From: Microvirga flocculans ATCC BAA-817
GTDB lineage: Bacteria > Pseudomonadota > Alphaproteobacteria > Rhizobiales > Beijerinckiaceae
Length of the DNA: 64,000 nt
Reading direction: 5' to 3'
Assembly (NCBI RefSeq): GCF_000518665.1
Contig: NZ_JAEA01000001.1
Span: 310,001-374,000 of the forward strand
The position numbers were made by a program, and so were the translations under genes. How positions within the stretch are numbered: the first letter of the stretch is position 1; the number at the start of each line of letters is the position of its first letter. Of this stretch, positions 10,655 to 18,440 are shown one piece after another. The notes under the pieces are model-generated. The model had not been told where the DNA came from, did no database searches, and worked only from the letters and a program-made list of their open reading frames with translations.

Positions 10655-10690
10655 TTGTATTGATTACAAAGTGCGATCAGTTATTCTGAT
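10655..10690. promoter_or_regulatory. Probable OxyR operator: two 15-bp dyads
   Basis: TTGTA-N5-TACAA occupies 10655-10669 and ATCAG-N5-CTGAT occupies 10676-10690. Each 15-bp dyad contains a LysR-type T-N11-A, and their centres lie 21 bp apart, two helical turns. OxyR tetramers bind two such 15-bp dyads separated by about 7 bp. The second dyad overlaps the oxyR start codon, which also fits autorepression. The sequence does not match the E. coli ATAG consensus exactly; the geometry and gene context carry the assignment. Confidence 0.7.
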
Positions 10691-11594
10691 GGGCATGGTC
10701 ACACTCCGTCAGCTCCGCTATTTTGAAACCTTGTCGCGCGTGAAGCATTTCGGCATGGCGGCCGAGCATTGCGCCGTGACGCAGCCCGCACTGTCGATGC
10801 AGATCAAGGAGCTGGAGCGTGAGCTCGGCGTGGAACTCGTGGAACGGCGGGGGAACACCGTCGCCATCACGCCGATCGGCCAGGAGATCGCGGCGCGGGC
10901 CGACGCGATCCTGAATCAGGTGCGCGAGTTGTCGGATTACGCGCGCCAGCATCAGGGCCTTCTCACAGGCCCCCTGCGCCTCGGAATCATTCCGTCGATT
11001 GCGCCGTATCTGCTGCCCGATCTTCTCACGGAGGTCGCGAGGCAATATCCGCTGCTCGATCTGCAGATCCGCGAGACGCAGACGAACGCTTTGCTCGACG
11101 AGCTGCTCCGAGGCGACCTCGATGCGGCTCTTCTGGCGCTGCCCGTTCCATCGCCGCAGGTGGAGACCATGGCCCTGTTCGAGGATCGCTTCCTCATCGC
11201 CGTTCAAAGCCGCGCCGCCGCGAGCTGGAAGGATTGCGATCTTTCGGCGCGCATCGGACAGGAGCGCCTGCTGCTCCTCGAGGAGGGGCATTGCCTGCGC
11301 GATCAGGCGCTTCAGTTCTGCCACATCGCCAACATGCAGGCGCGCAAGGCCCTGGGGGCCGCCTCGCTCACGACCATCATGCAGATGGTGGCGGCCGGTC
11401 ACGGCATCACGCTCTTGCCCGAGATCTGCGCCGAGACGGAGGTCGACCGGCGGCGCGTCGCCCTGATCCCGTTCCCCGACGAAGCGCCGATGCGCACGGT
11501 CGGTCTGGCGTGGCGCCGCACCTCCACGCGCAAGGCCGATTTCACCGCCCTAGGCGAACTCGTCAGGGCGCTGGGGCCCGCTGCACGGGGGTAG
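10689..11594 (+). CDS. oxyR: Hydrogen peroxide-sensing LysR regulator OxyR
   Basis: LysR-family activator of about 300 residues. The N-terminal winged helix includes MAAEHCAVTQPALSMQIKEL. The peroxide-sensing region LLLLEEGHCLRDQALQFC holds two cysteines spaced as in E. coli OxyR (Cys199 and Cys208). Conserved TTIMQMVAAGHGITLLPE closes the sensor domain. ATG 10689 or ATG 10695 could be the start; family alignment slightly favours MVTLRQL at 10695. Divergent from katA, its probable target. Confidence 0.93.
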   Translation: MGMVTLRQLRYFETLSRVKHFGMAAEHCAVTQPALSMQIKELERELGVELVERRGNTVAITPIGQEIAARADAILNQVRELSDYARQHQGLLTGPLRLGIIPSIAPYLLPDLLTEVARQYPLLDLQIRETQTNALLDELLRGDLDAALLALPVPSPQVETMALFEDRFLIAVQSRAAASWKDCDLSARIGQERLLLLEEGHCLRDQALQFCHIANMQARKALGAASLTTIMQMVAAGHGITLLPEICAETEVDRRRVALIPFPDEAPMRTVGLAWRRTSTRKADFTALGELVRALGPAARG

Positions 11595-11701
11595 GAGCCG
11601 AAGCCTCCCGTTTCGCGGATACCGGCGAAGGACCATGCGCTCGCTGCCTTGCCCGCTGGCGGTGTTCGCTATAAAGAACATATGAATTCGTGCAACGCTC
11701 G

Positions 11702-11728
11702 ATAATCACATGACTTGAATGTGATTAT
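11702..11728. promoter_or_regulatory. Perfect palindrome upstream of cysteine synthase
   Basis: ATAATCACAT (11702-11711) and ATGTGATTAT (11719-11728) form perfect 10-bp arms around a 7-nt spacer, in an AT-rich stretch 69 bp before the cysteine synthase ATG. No run of T follows, so an operator fits better than a terminator. A second, weaker dyad TGTTC-N8-GAACA lies at 11663-11680. The binding protein is unknown. Confidence 0.6.
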
Positions 11729-11796
11729 TCGGGGCGAGCTTCCGCCGATGGCGTCAGCCAGGCAAGGAAGCCCTGCCCGACAACCAGGCATTCCCC

Positions 11797-12828
11797 ATGA
11801 CGATCAAGCCCGACGTCCCCTCCGCCATCGGCAACACGCCTCTGATCAAGCTCCGCCGCGCATCCGAACTCACCGGCTGCACGATCCTGGGCAAGGCCGA
11901 GTTCCTGAATCCCGGCCAGTCGGTGAAGGATCGCGCGGCGCTCTTCATCATCCAGGATGCGGTCAGGCGCGGCGCGCTGCGTCCCGGCGGCGTCATCGTC
12001 GAGGGCACGGCGGGCAATACCGGCATCGGACTGGCCCTCGTCGGCAATGCCATGGGCTTCAGGACCGTCATCGTCATTCCGGAGACGCAGAGCCAGGAAA
12101 AGAAGGACATGCTGCGGCTGGCCGGTGCGGAACTGGTCGAGGTGCCTGCCGTGCCCTACGCGAACCCGAACAACTACGTGAAGGTGTCGGGCCGGCTGGC
12201 CGAGCGCCTCGCCGCATCCGAGCCGAACGGCGCGATCTGGGCGAACCAGTTCGACAACGTGTCGAACCGGCAGGCGCATATCGAGACGACGGGACCGGAA
12301 ATCTGGGAGCAGACAGAGGGCAAGGTCGACGGTTTCATCTGCGCGGTCGGCACGGGCGGTACGCTGGCCGGCACCGGCATGGCATTGAAGGCGCGCAATC
12401 CGAAGGTCACGATCGGGCTCGCCGATCCCATGGGCGCGGCGCTTTACAATTACTACACGGCAGGCGAGCTGAAGGCGGTCGGCTCCTCCATCACGGAAGG
12501 CATCGGCCAGGGCCGCATCACCGCCAATCTCGAGGGCGCGCCCATCGACGTGGCGTTCCAGATTCCGGATGAAGAAGCGCTGCCGATCATCTTCGATCTT
12601 CTCGAACATGAAGGCCTCTGCCTCGGCGGCTCGTCCGGCATCAATGTGGCGGGCGCCATCCGTCTCGCGCTGCATCTGGGCCCCGGGCACACCATCGTGA
12701 CCGTGCTGTGCGATTACGGCACGCGCTATCAGTCCAAGCTCTTCAATCCGCAGTTCCTGCGCACGAAGAACCTGCCCGTTCCAGCCTGGCTCGAGAGAGA
12801 AAGCGCCATCGATCCGGGGCTCGTATAA
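11797..12828 (+). CDS. cysK: Cysteine synthase A (O-acetylserine sulfhydrylase)
   Basis: PLP-dependent beta-family enzyme, 343 residues. It makes L-cysteine from O-acetylserine and sulfide. The lysine that binds PLP is in NPGQSVKDRAA at about residues 46-56, the substrate loop is EGTAGNTGIGLA, and the phosphate loop is GTGGTLAGT. The C-terminal part (LLEHEGLCLGGSSGINVAGA, then an extension after VTVLCDYGTRYQSK) is longer than in the 315-residue enterobacterial form but usual in alphaproteobacteria. Monocistronic by context. The palindrome at 11702-11728 probably controls it. Confidence 0.88.
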   Translation: MTIKPDVPSAIGNTPLIKLRRASELTGCTILGKAEFLNPGQSVKDRAALFIIQDAVRRGALRPGGVIVEGTAGNTGIGLALVGNAMGFRTVIVIPETQSQEKKDMLRLAGAELVEVPAVPYANPNNYVKVSGRLAERLAASEPNGAIWANQFDNVSNRQAHIETTGPEIWEQTEGKVDGFICAVGTGGTLAGTGMALKARNPKVTIGLADPMGAALYNYYTAGELKAVGSSITEGIGQGRITANLEGAPIDVAFQIPDEEALPIIFDLLEHEGLCLGGSSGINVAGAIRLALHLGPGHTIVTVLCDYGTRYQSKLFNPQFLRTKNLPVPAWLERESAIDPGLV

Positions 12829-12895
12829 GGCGAGTCCTCCGCCGTCCGAGGCGATGCGCCGCGCCCGATCCGTCCGGGCGCGGCGTTGTCTCACT

Positions 12896-13273
12896 TTAAG
12901 CCGCCGAAGACGTTCCCGTCTCCGAACCCGGGTTCGGGGTTGTGCTCGTGACGGGCGTTTCATCGGAACGCTGCTGATGAGGGCGGCTCAGATTGGCGGG
13001 CGAGCGGCCGGCCGAGGACGTCGCCTGCGGGGCCTTCGCGTGAATCGCATGAAGATCGCTCTGGATGCTCTCGAGGAGATCGATCATCCAGGTCTCGCCG
13101 TTCTGAATCCGCTCCCGCAGCGCCGATTTCGCGATGTCGAGTTTCGCCGAAATCTCCATCGTATTGCGGGAGGGCAGATCGCCGAAATCCTGCTCGATGG
13201 CGGCCAGCTCGCGCATCAGCTCCTCACGCAGGGGGCGCTGATCGTCGGTCATGATCAGCGGCGAGTTCAGCAT
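12896..13273 (-). CDS. Hypothetical protein, 125 residues
   Basis: I do not recognise a family. The N-terminal 85 residues are helical and charged (REELMRELAAIEQDFGDLP, then LDIAKSALRERIQNGETWM), resembling small coiled-coil proteins. The C-terminal 40 residues are low-complexity Ser/Thr/Pro. An alternative start at 13252 (MTDDQRP) gives 118 residues. It lies convergent to cysK and upstream of nothing obvious on its own strand. Confidence 0.55.
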   Translation of the reverse strand: MLNSPLIMTDDQRPLREELMRELAAIEQDFGDLPSRNTMEISAKLDIAKSALRERIQNGETWMIDLLESIQSDLHAIHAKAPQATSSAGRSPANLSRPHQQRSDETPVTSTTPNPGSETGTSSAA

Positions 13274-13485
13274 GCCCCGCAGGGCCGCCCATCGCAGGCC
13301 GAGAGCGCTAACCGATTGCGTTCCGTCGAGTCCTGACAGGTTAGGGGATTTGAGCCACGATCATTTCCTTTTTGCGAGAACCCAGAATCGAGGGACGCAG
13401 AAAGGATCATGGTTGTGGCGTGAATCGGGCGGCGAGGCATGAAAAGCCGCCCGGGTTCGCGCTCTTTCGCGTATGGTTATCGAAT

Positions 13486-14253
13486 TCAGCGGATAAAGAA
13501 ATACAGTGTCAGTGCAGCGCCCACCGCTATCACCAGCCAGCGGATGATGCTCGCAGGCAAGCGTCGGCCGAAGACCACGCCGAGATAGCCGCCGATCACC
13601 GAAGCCGCGCCGACGATCAGCGTCTCGGGCCAGCTCACGAGGCCCGCCGCCACGAACAGGACTACGGCGACGAGCTGGATGATCGTCGAGCACAGATGCT
13701 TTGCGGAATTGATCAGGTGGAAATCGTCGCCCTCGGTGATCGCGAGCGCGGCGAGCATCACGATGCCCATGCCCGCGCCGAAGAAGCCGCCATAGATCGC
13801 AACGCCTGTCTGGAAGGCGAGGCCGGCCGCCCAGGCCTTCGTGGACGGATGCGGTCCCTCCTGCTTGCCGATGGCGCGCGCGAGCGCCACGATCTTCGGG
13901 CTAGCGGCGAAGAGCACGGTCGCGAACAGCAGGAGCCACGGCACGAGCAGGCGAAACGCGTCGTTGTTGGTAACGGTGAGAATGTAGGCGCCGCCCAGGC
14001 CTCCGATGAGGCTGACGATTCCGAGAGCCGCGAAGCGGCGCGCATTGGCCGCAAGTTCACGCCGGTAGGCCCAGGCGCTCGACAGATTGGCGGGCGTGAC
14101 GGCTACCGCGCTTGTGGCGTTGGCGATGACGGGCGGAAGGCCCGACGCGACGAGGGCCGAGAAGGTGAAGAAGGTGCCGCCGCCTGCGATTGCGTTGACG
14201 AGGCCGGCCGCGAGGCCCGAGGCGGCGAGCAGCGCCGCAGTGGATAATTCCAT
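13486..14253 (-). CDS. TauE/SafE-family membrane exporter
   Basis: Integral membrane protein of 255 residues with about eight hydrophobic segments and the duplicated family pattern: GLAAGLVNAIAGGGTFFTF near the start and GGFFGAGMGIVMLAAL in the middle. Members export sulfite, sulfoacetate or other organosulfur anions. A cysteine synthase gene is 0.7 kb away, but the two are convergent, so a sulfur link is only suggestive. A GC-rich hairpin (13426-13433 with 13446-13453) lies just past the stop and may serve as its terminator. Confidence 0.82.
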   Translation of the reverse strand: MELSTAALLAASGLAAGLVNAIAGGGTFFTFSALVASGLPPVIANATSAVAVTPANLSSAWAYRRELAANARRFAALGIVSLIGGLGGAYILTVTNNDAFRLLVPWLLLFATVLFAASPKIVALARAIGKQEGPHPSTKAWAAGLAFQTGVAIYGGFFGAGMGIVMLAALAITEGDDFHLINSAKHLCSTIIQLVAVVLFVAAGLVSWPETLIVGAASVIGGYLGVVFGRRLPASIIRWLVIAVGAALTLYFFIR

Positions 14254-14344
14254 GATCGCTTATCTTGGTGGAGAAACAGGGTGGGGGTGGAGCGACGCGA
14301 AAGGCCATAGCATGGCCAGCGTGTCGAACCCATTAGGCCAATGT

Positions 14345-14441
14345 CTAGAGCATTTCTCGGCGAAGTGGATCCGGTTCGCCGTTCAAAAATGCGGCATGCG
14401 CAAGAAAAGAGCTGCTTCCACGCATGGGGAAGCAGCTCTAG
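14345..14441. repeat. Dispersed CTAGAGC composite palindrome, copy 1
   Basis: Outer arms CTAGAGC (14345-14351) and GCTCTAG (14435-14441) enclose GAAGTGGATCCGGTT and a perfect 12-bp stem (14408-14419 with 14428-14439). Copies with the same GAAAAGTGG-CCGGTTTTCCG core are at 16043-16148 and 36629-36764. The 240-bp spacer it occupies holds no gene. Confidence 0.75.
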
Positions 14442-14493
14442 CCCGAGAACGGGGCATTGCCCAGCCTTCAACCGGCATCCCGGCGCCTCCCGC

Positions 14494-15033
14494 TCAGGCG
14501 GCGGGAATCTGTTTGTAGAAGACCGTCGTGTCGCAGAATCCGCCCTTCGGCCACAGGGCATAGTTCGGGATGATACCGGATCTGACCCAGCCGATGCGCG
14601 CATAGAGGCGCTCCGCATCGCTGCCCGTCACCGTGTCGAGCACGAGAACGGATTTCCCAGCTTCCTGCGCGGCCTTCTCGGCCGCCAGCATCAAGGCAGC
14701 GCCGAGCCCGCGTCGGCGCGCGGAACGATGGACGAGCATCTTGGCGATGTCGGCCCGGTGAGGCTGATTCTCCGGCTGCCTGAGAACGACCTGCACGGTG
14801 CCGACGATCCGGCTGCCGTCCTGCTCCTGGGCGACGAGCAGGATGCGCTCTCCGGCGGCGACGCCCTCCGCCACGCCCTGCCAGAACGCATCCGCCCGGT
14901 CCTGGGTCAGGGGCGACATGAAGCTCACCGAGGCGCCGCCCTCGACGCAGTCGATCAGCACGGCGGACAGGGCGCCGATCTGCTCCCTGGCCTCGGATGG
15001 CGTGAGCCGGCGGATGATGATGGATTCGGTCAT
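14494..15033 (-). CDS. GNAT-family N-acetyltransferase
   Basis: Acetyl-CoA-dependent acetyltransferase of 179 residues. Motif A is HRSARRRGLGAALMLAAE, with the RxxGxG pyrophosphate loop, followed by LVLDTVTGSDAERLYARIGW, the usual motif B pattern. The substrate is unknown. It starts 7 bp after the stop of the XRE-cupin regulator gene on the same strand, so the two form a transcription unit, and that regulator may sense the substrate. Confidence 0.85.
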   Translation of the reverse strand: MTESIIIRRLTPSEAREQIGALSAVLIDCVEGGASVSFMSPLTQDRADAFWQGVAEGVAAGERILLVAQEQDGSRIVGTVQVVLRQPENQPHRADIAKMLVHRSARRRGLGAALMLAAEKAAQEAGKSVLVLDTVTGSDAERLYARIGWVRSGIIPNYALWPKGGFCDTTVFYKQIPAA

Positions 15034-15040
15034 GGGGCGC

Positions 15041-15640
15041 TCAGCGGGTGGAGCCTGCTCCCGCCCGCCCCTCAGTAGCGAGCGCCACCAGATAGCGGGC
15101 GGGATGTTCGGCGCGGTTACGGAAAACGGTCGGTCGGTCGAGGCGCATGGAGAGGCAATCGCCCGTGGCGAGACGGTAGGTCTCGTCGCCCAGGGTGAAC
15201 TCGATCTCGCCTTCGACGATCCAGATCTGCTGATGGATGGCCGCTGCGCGAAGGCCCGTATCGTAGGCCACGCGGGCGCCGGGCGGGAGCACCACCTCGA
15301 CCAGCTCGACAGGAGAGGGGAAGCCGGGCGCGGAGAGGTTGCGGCGCATGTAGCCGCTTTCCGGATCGCGCCATGTACGCTGCTCGGCACGGCGCGCCAG
15401 GGGAGAGGCTCCCTTGCCGTCCTTCTCGGCGAAGAGTGCTGCGAGCGTCACGCCGAGGCCCGCCGCGAGCCTGTCGAGAACGGCTGCGGTCGGACTGCTC
15501 TCTCCCCGCTCGATCAGCGAGATCATCGACCGGCTGACGCCCGTTCGCTCCGCCAGGCCGTCGAGCGTCAGCCCGCTCTCGGCCCGCAGGTCTCGCAGGC
15601 GCGCCGCAAGGTGGACATTAATCGCAGGGGTCTCTTCCAT
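15041..15640 (-). CDS. XRE-family regulator with C-terminal cupin domain
   Basis: Regulator of 199 residues. Residues about 9-65 are a helix-turn-helix (LRDLRAESGLTLDGLAERTG, then MISLIERGESSPT). Residues about 110-190 form a cupin sensor with LPPGARVAYD, HQQIWIVEGEIEFTLGD and GDCLSMRLDRP. This architecture is shared with PuuR/SutR-type regulators, often of small-molecule catabolism. It leads the two-gene unit with the acetyltransferase and may be autoregulatory through the AT-rich stretch at 15641-15670. Confidence 0.88.
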   Translation of the reverse strand: MEETPAINVHLAARLRDLRAESGLTLDGLAERTGVSRSMISLIERGESSPTAAVLDRLAAGLGVTLAALFAEKDGKGASPLARRAEQRTWRDPESGYMRRNLSAPGFPSPVELVEVVLPPGARVAYDTGLRAAAIHQQIWIVEGEIEFTLGDETYRLATGDCLSMRLDRPTVFRNRAEHPARYLVALATEGRAGAGSTR

Positions 15641-15788
15641 GAAGTTAGACTAAAAATCCAATATAATGGAGTCAAGCGATGGAACCGGCCTCTTCGCGCC
15701 GCTGCTGGTCCGTCATTGCTGCGGTTTGTTGTGGATCACGCGGGGACCATCCATTGCCCTTACGAGAACAAAAGAAGATTTTCAGATC

Positions 15789-16046
15789 ATGTCGAACGTG
15801 ATCTTCCTCGCTCCGCGCCAGAAGCCGGAACAGCCCGCTGCCGCCGAGGCGGAAGAGAGGGCTGCGCTCGCGGCGGAGCTCATCGGCCTGATCGAGCGGG
15901 TGCGGGAGCTGACGGAGAAGGCGGCGGCGCTCCCCGGGCCGACCCTGCAGATCCAGCAGACGGCCCAGCATTTGCTCGATGCCGGCACCGCGCTCGAGCG
16001 CGCCGTGGATTCGCTCACCGAAGGCGGTGAGTGGGTGCCGTTCTAG
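15789..16046 (+). CDS. Hypothetical protein, 85 residues
   Basis: Not recognised. Starts MSNVIFLAPRQ after AAGAAGA, continues with an acidic, alanine-rich helical region likely to form a coiled coil (EAEERAALAAELIGLIERV) and ends GGEWVPF. The pattern of an N-terminal NVIFLAPR strand followed by helices is familiar from small hypothetical proteins of Hyphomicrobiales. Its TAG stop codon lies inside the left arm of a dispersed palindrome (16043-16050). Confidence 0.6.
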   Translation: MSNVIFLAPRQKPEQPAAAEAEERAALAAELIGLIERVRELTEKAAALPGPTLQIQQTAQHLLDAGTALERAVDSLTEGGEWVPF

Positions 16047-16148
16047 AGCCATTTCAGGAAAAGTGGGAACCGGTTTTCCGTCCGAAATGGCGGGCAGCAA
16101 GAACGTGTACAGCGGCTTGCGATTCCACGAAAATGCAAACGGCTCTAG
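16043..16148. repeat. Dispersed CTAGAGC composite palindrome, copy 2
   Basis: Outer arms CTAGAGCC (16043-16050) and GGCTCTAG (16141-16148) are perfect. Nested inside are GCCATTTC (16048-16055) with GAAATGGC (16084-16091) and GGAAAA with TTTTCC. The core AAAAGTGGGAACCGGTTTTC matches the core of copy 3 at 36664-36683. The left arm supplies the stop codon of the upstream gene, so the element inserted at or replaced the gene's end. Confidence 0.8.
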
Positions 16149-16508
16149 GCTCGCGCGGTTTTTTTCCGGCGCAGTCCGATCACCCAGGCGGTCTCGATAT
16201 CGTGCGCCTTCTCTCCGGAGCATGGGACGAACAGACCGGCTGGCGCATCTGGCTGCCATAGCCGCGGCATGAAAATAATCTTGGCCCTGAGGCAGGGGAT
16301 GGGGCGCTGGCCCTTGGTGAACCTACGGTCAATCGAGGCCGGGCTTTCCCCGAATACTGAAAAACCGATGGCAGACGCCCATGAAGGGCGACGGATTATC
16401 CTTATAATCCTTGAAAGGGCCAAGTTTTGGGTGAGGGCGAGCCGGTCTCATTTGGGCGGATACGGGCCGCGTCGGCCGGCGGTTAAGAATTTTCTTGGGG
16501 TCCCCCGG
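16149..16508. other. Intergenic region without a convincing gene
   Basis: About 360 bp between the repeat and the minC control region. Short open frames exist on both strands, but none has a ribosome site plus protein-like composition. An AT-rich stretch (16360-16420) could hold promoter elements. I see nothing else here. Confidence 0.5.
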
Positions 16509-16562
16509 TTCCTTTAACGGTCCATTAACCATAACGGCCGAAATCATGGACCATTAAAGGAA
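16509..16562 (+). promoter_or_regulatory. CtrA-type box and 17-bp inverted repeat upstream of minC
   Basis: TTAA-N7-TTAACC lies at 16514-16530, an exact full CtrA consensus. It overlaps the left arm of an inverted repeat with 17-bp arms and one mismatch (16509-16525 and 16546-16562, 20-nt loop). The right arm contains AAAGGAA, the probable ribosome site of minC, so a transcript that starts upstream could hide it. CtrA control of the Min genes is reported for Sinorhizobium. Confidence 0.75.
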
Positions 16563-16573
16563 TCTGAACTCCC

Positions 16574-17296
16574 GTGACCATTGCCGTTCGAAATCGTCCC
16601 TCACTTCGCTTCCGCGGCAGGTCCTTCATGGCCCTGGTTCTCGCGCCCGAAGTGCCGCTGAGAGACTGGCTCGAGGACCTCGACGCCGTTTCGCAGCGCT
16701 CCCCCGGATTTTTCACCGGGCGTCCCATCATTGCCGATGTCTCTTCGCTGAAACCCTCGAAGTCCGAGCTGAAATTCCTGCTGGCGGCCTTCAAGATGCG
16801 CAATATCCGCGTCATCGGCCTCGAGGGGGCAGCGCCCGAGAACGTCGATGCCGACATGCCGCCGCAGATCACCGGCGGCAAACCCGCCGGCGAGATCGAC
16901 ATTCCCGACGAGGCCCATGCGGCGGTTGCCGCGACCGGCATTCCGTTCGGCGACGCGCCCGTGCCGGAGAAGTCGCTTCTCATCGAGGGGTCCGTCCGCT
17001 CGGGACAGTCGATCCTTCATCCGGAAGGCGACGTGACGGTCCTGGGATCCGTGGCCTCGGGCTCCGAGATCGTCGCCGGCGGCTCGATTCATGTCTACGG
17101 CACCTTGAGGGGCCGCGCCATCGCCGGCTGCACCGGCAATTCCCGCGCTCGCATTTTCTGCAGAAAATTTGAAGCCGAATTGATTGCAATCGACGGCCTC
17201 TACAAGACCGCTGACGATCTTGGAGGCAAGTTCCTCGGTCAGCCCGTGCAAGTGAACCTGGATGGCGACTCCATCATCCTGAAAACATTGGATTGA
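16574..17296 (+). CDS. minC: Septum site-determining protein MinC
   Basis: Division inhibitor of 240 residues that antagonises FtsZ at the poles when recruited by MinD. The N-terminal FtsZ-interacting domain spans about 1-110. The C-terminal beta-helix domain has the motif EGSVRSGQSI, then GDVTVLGSVASGSEIVAGGS and HVYGTLRGRAIAG, which is the dimerisation and MinD-binding face. The start is GTG at 16574. It is the first gene of minCDE; the gap to minD is 17 bp. Confidence 0.95.
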   Translation: MTIAVRNRPSLRFRGRSFMALVLAPEVPLRDWLEDLDAVSQRSPGFFTGRPIIADVSSLKPSKSELKFLLAAFKMRNIRVIGLEGAAPENVDADMPPQITGGKPAGEIDIPDEAHAAVAATGIPFGDAPVPEKSLLIEGSVRSGQSILHPEGDVTVLGSVASGSEIVAGGSIHVYGTLRGRAIAGCTGNSRARIFCRKFEAELIAIDGLYKTADDLGGKFLGQPVQVNLDGDSIILKTLD

Positions 17297-17313
17297 GAGA
17301 AAGAGAGACGACA

Positions 17314-18129
17314 ATGGCCAAAGTCTTGGTCGTAACTTCCGGCAAAGGTGGCGTTGGCAAGACAACGTCTTCGGCGGCTTTGGGCGCAGCGCTGGCGCAT
17401 GGCGGCGATAAGGTCGTCGTCATCGACTTCGATGTCGGCCTGCGCAATCTGGATCTCGTGATGGGAGCCGAGCGCCGCGTGGTGTTCGATCTCATCAATG
17501 TGGTGCAGGGCGACGCGAAGCTCAATCAGGCGCTCATCCGCGACAAGCGGCTGGAGAACCTTTCGCTGCTGCCCGCGTCGCAGACCCGCGACAAGGATGC
17601 GTTGACCGAAGAGGGCGTGGCCCGCGTGTTGAACGAGCTGCGAGAAAAGTTCGACTGGATCATCTGCGACAGCCCGGCCGGCATCGAGCGCGGCGCGACC
17701 ATGGCCATGCGCCACGCGGATGTGGCCGTCGTCGTGACCAACCCGGAAGTCTCCTCCGTTCGCGATTCCGACCGCATCATTGGCCTGCTCGATTCCAAGA
17801 CCGAGAAGGCGGAGAAGGGCGATCGCATCGAGAAGCACCTGCTGCTCACCCGCTACGATCCCGCCCGCGCCGAGCGCGGCGAGATGCTGAAGGTGGAGGA
17901 CGTTCTCGAGATCCTGTCCATCCCGCTCATCGGCATCATTCCGGAGAGCGAGGAGGTTCTCAAGGCCTCGAACATGGGCTCGCCGGTCACCCTCAACAAC
18001 CCCGCAAGCGCGCCGGGTCGCGCCTATTTCGACGCCGCGCGCCGGCTCAAGGGCGAGACGGTCGAACTCACCATTCCCACCGACAAGAAGGGACTGTTCG
18101 GCAAGTTGTTCGGACGGAGGGCTGCATGA
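17314..18129 (+). CDS. minD: Septum site-determining ATPase MinD
   Basis: ParA/MinD-family membrane ATPase, 271 residues. The deviant Walker [13 protein letters not shown] is at about residues 9-20, with [13 protein letters not shown] and [10 protein letters not shown] following. The C-terminal amphipathic membrane-targeting helix [13 protein letters not shown] is present. It cycles on the membrane with MinE and carries MinC. ATG 17314 follows GAGAGACGACA; the stop overlaps the minE start by 4 bp. Confidence 0.97.
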   Translation: MAKVLVVTSGKGGVGKTTSSAALGAALAHGGDKVVVIDFDVGLRNLDLVMGAERRVVFDLINVVQGDAKLNQALIRDKRLENLSLLPASQTRDKDALTEEGVARVLNELREKFDWIICDSPAGIERGATMAMRHADVAVVVTNPEVSSVRDSDRIIGLLDSKTEKAEKGDRIEKHLLLTRYDPARAERGEMLKVEDVLEILSIPLIGIIPESEEVLKASNMGSPVTLNNPASAPGRAYFDAARRLKGETVELTIPTDKKGLFGKLFGRRAA

Positions 18130-18389
18130 GTCTCCTGAGTTTCTTCAACCGGCGCACCTCCGCGCCCGTCGCGCGCGAGCGCCTGCAGATCCTGCTGGCG
18201 CACGAACGCGGCATCGTCGGCGGCAAACCCGACCTCGTCGCGCAGCTGCGGGAAGAGATCCTGGCCGTCGTCCGGCGCCATGTGATGGTGGAGCAGGACA
18301 ACGTTCAGGTGAAGATGAACCGCGATTCCGACATCTCGACCCTCGAGATCGAAATCGAGATTCCCGGCCCGGCCGGAGCGCGCGCCTAA
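18126..18389 (+). CDS. minE: Cell division topological specificity factor MinE
   Basis: Small protein of 87 residues that stimulates MinD ATPase and confines MinCD to the poles. The N-terminal membrane/MinD contact region reads [20 protein letters not shown], and the dimerisation domain has [21 protein letters not shown] overlap with minD indicates translational coupling. Together with minC and minD it forms one operon. Confidence 0.95.
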   Translation: MSLLSFFNRRTSAPVARERLQILLAHERGIVGGKPDLVAQLREEILAVVRRHVMVEQDNVQVKMNRDSDISTLEIEIEIPGPAGARA

Positions 18390-18440
18390 AATGCAGCTCC
18401 ATGGAGAATGAGTGGCTCCTGCGATGCAGGGGCCGCTTTC

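Noticed and set aside
16269..16517. Possible 82-codon gene in the gap before minC
   Set aside because: No ribosome site, no protein-like pattern, and the end runs into the CtrA/inverted-repeat control region.
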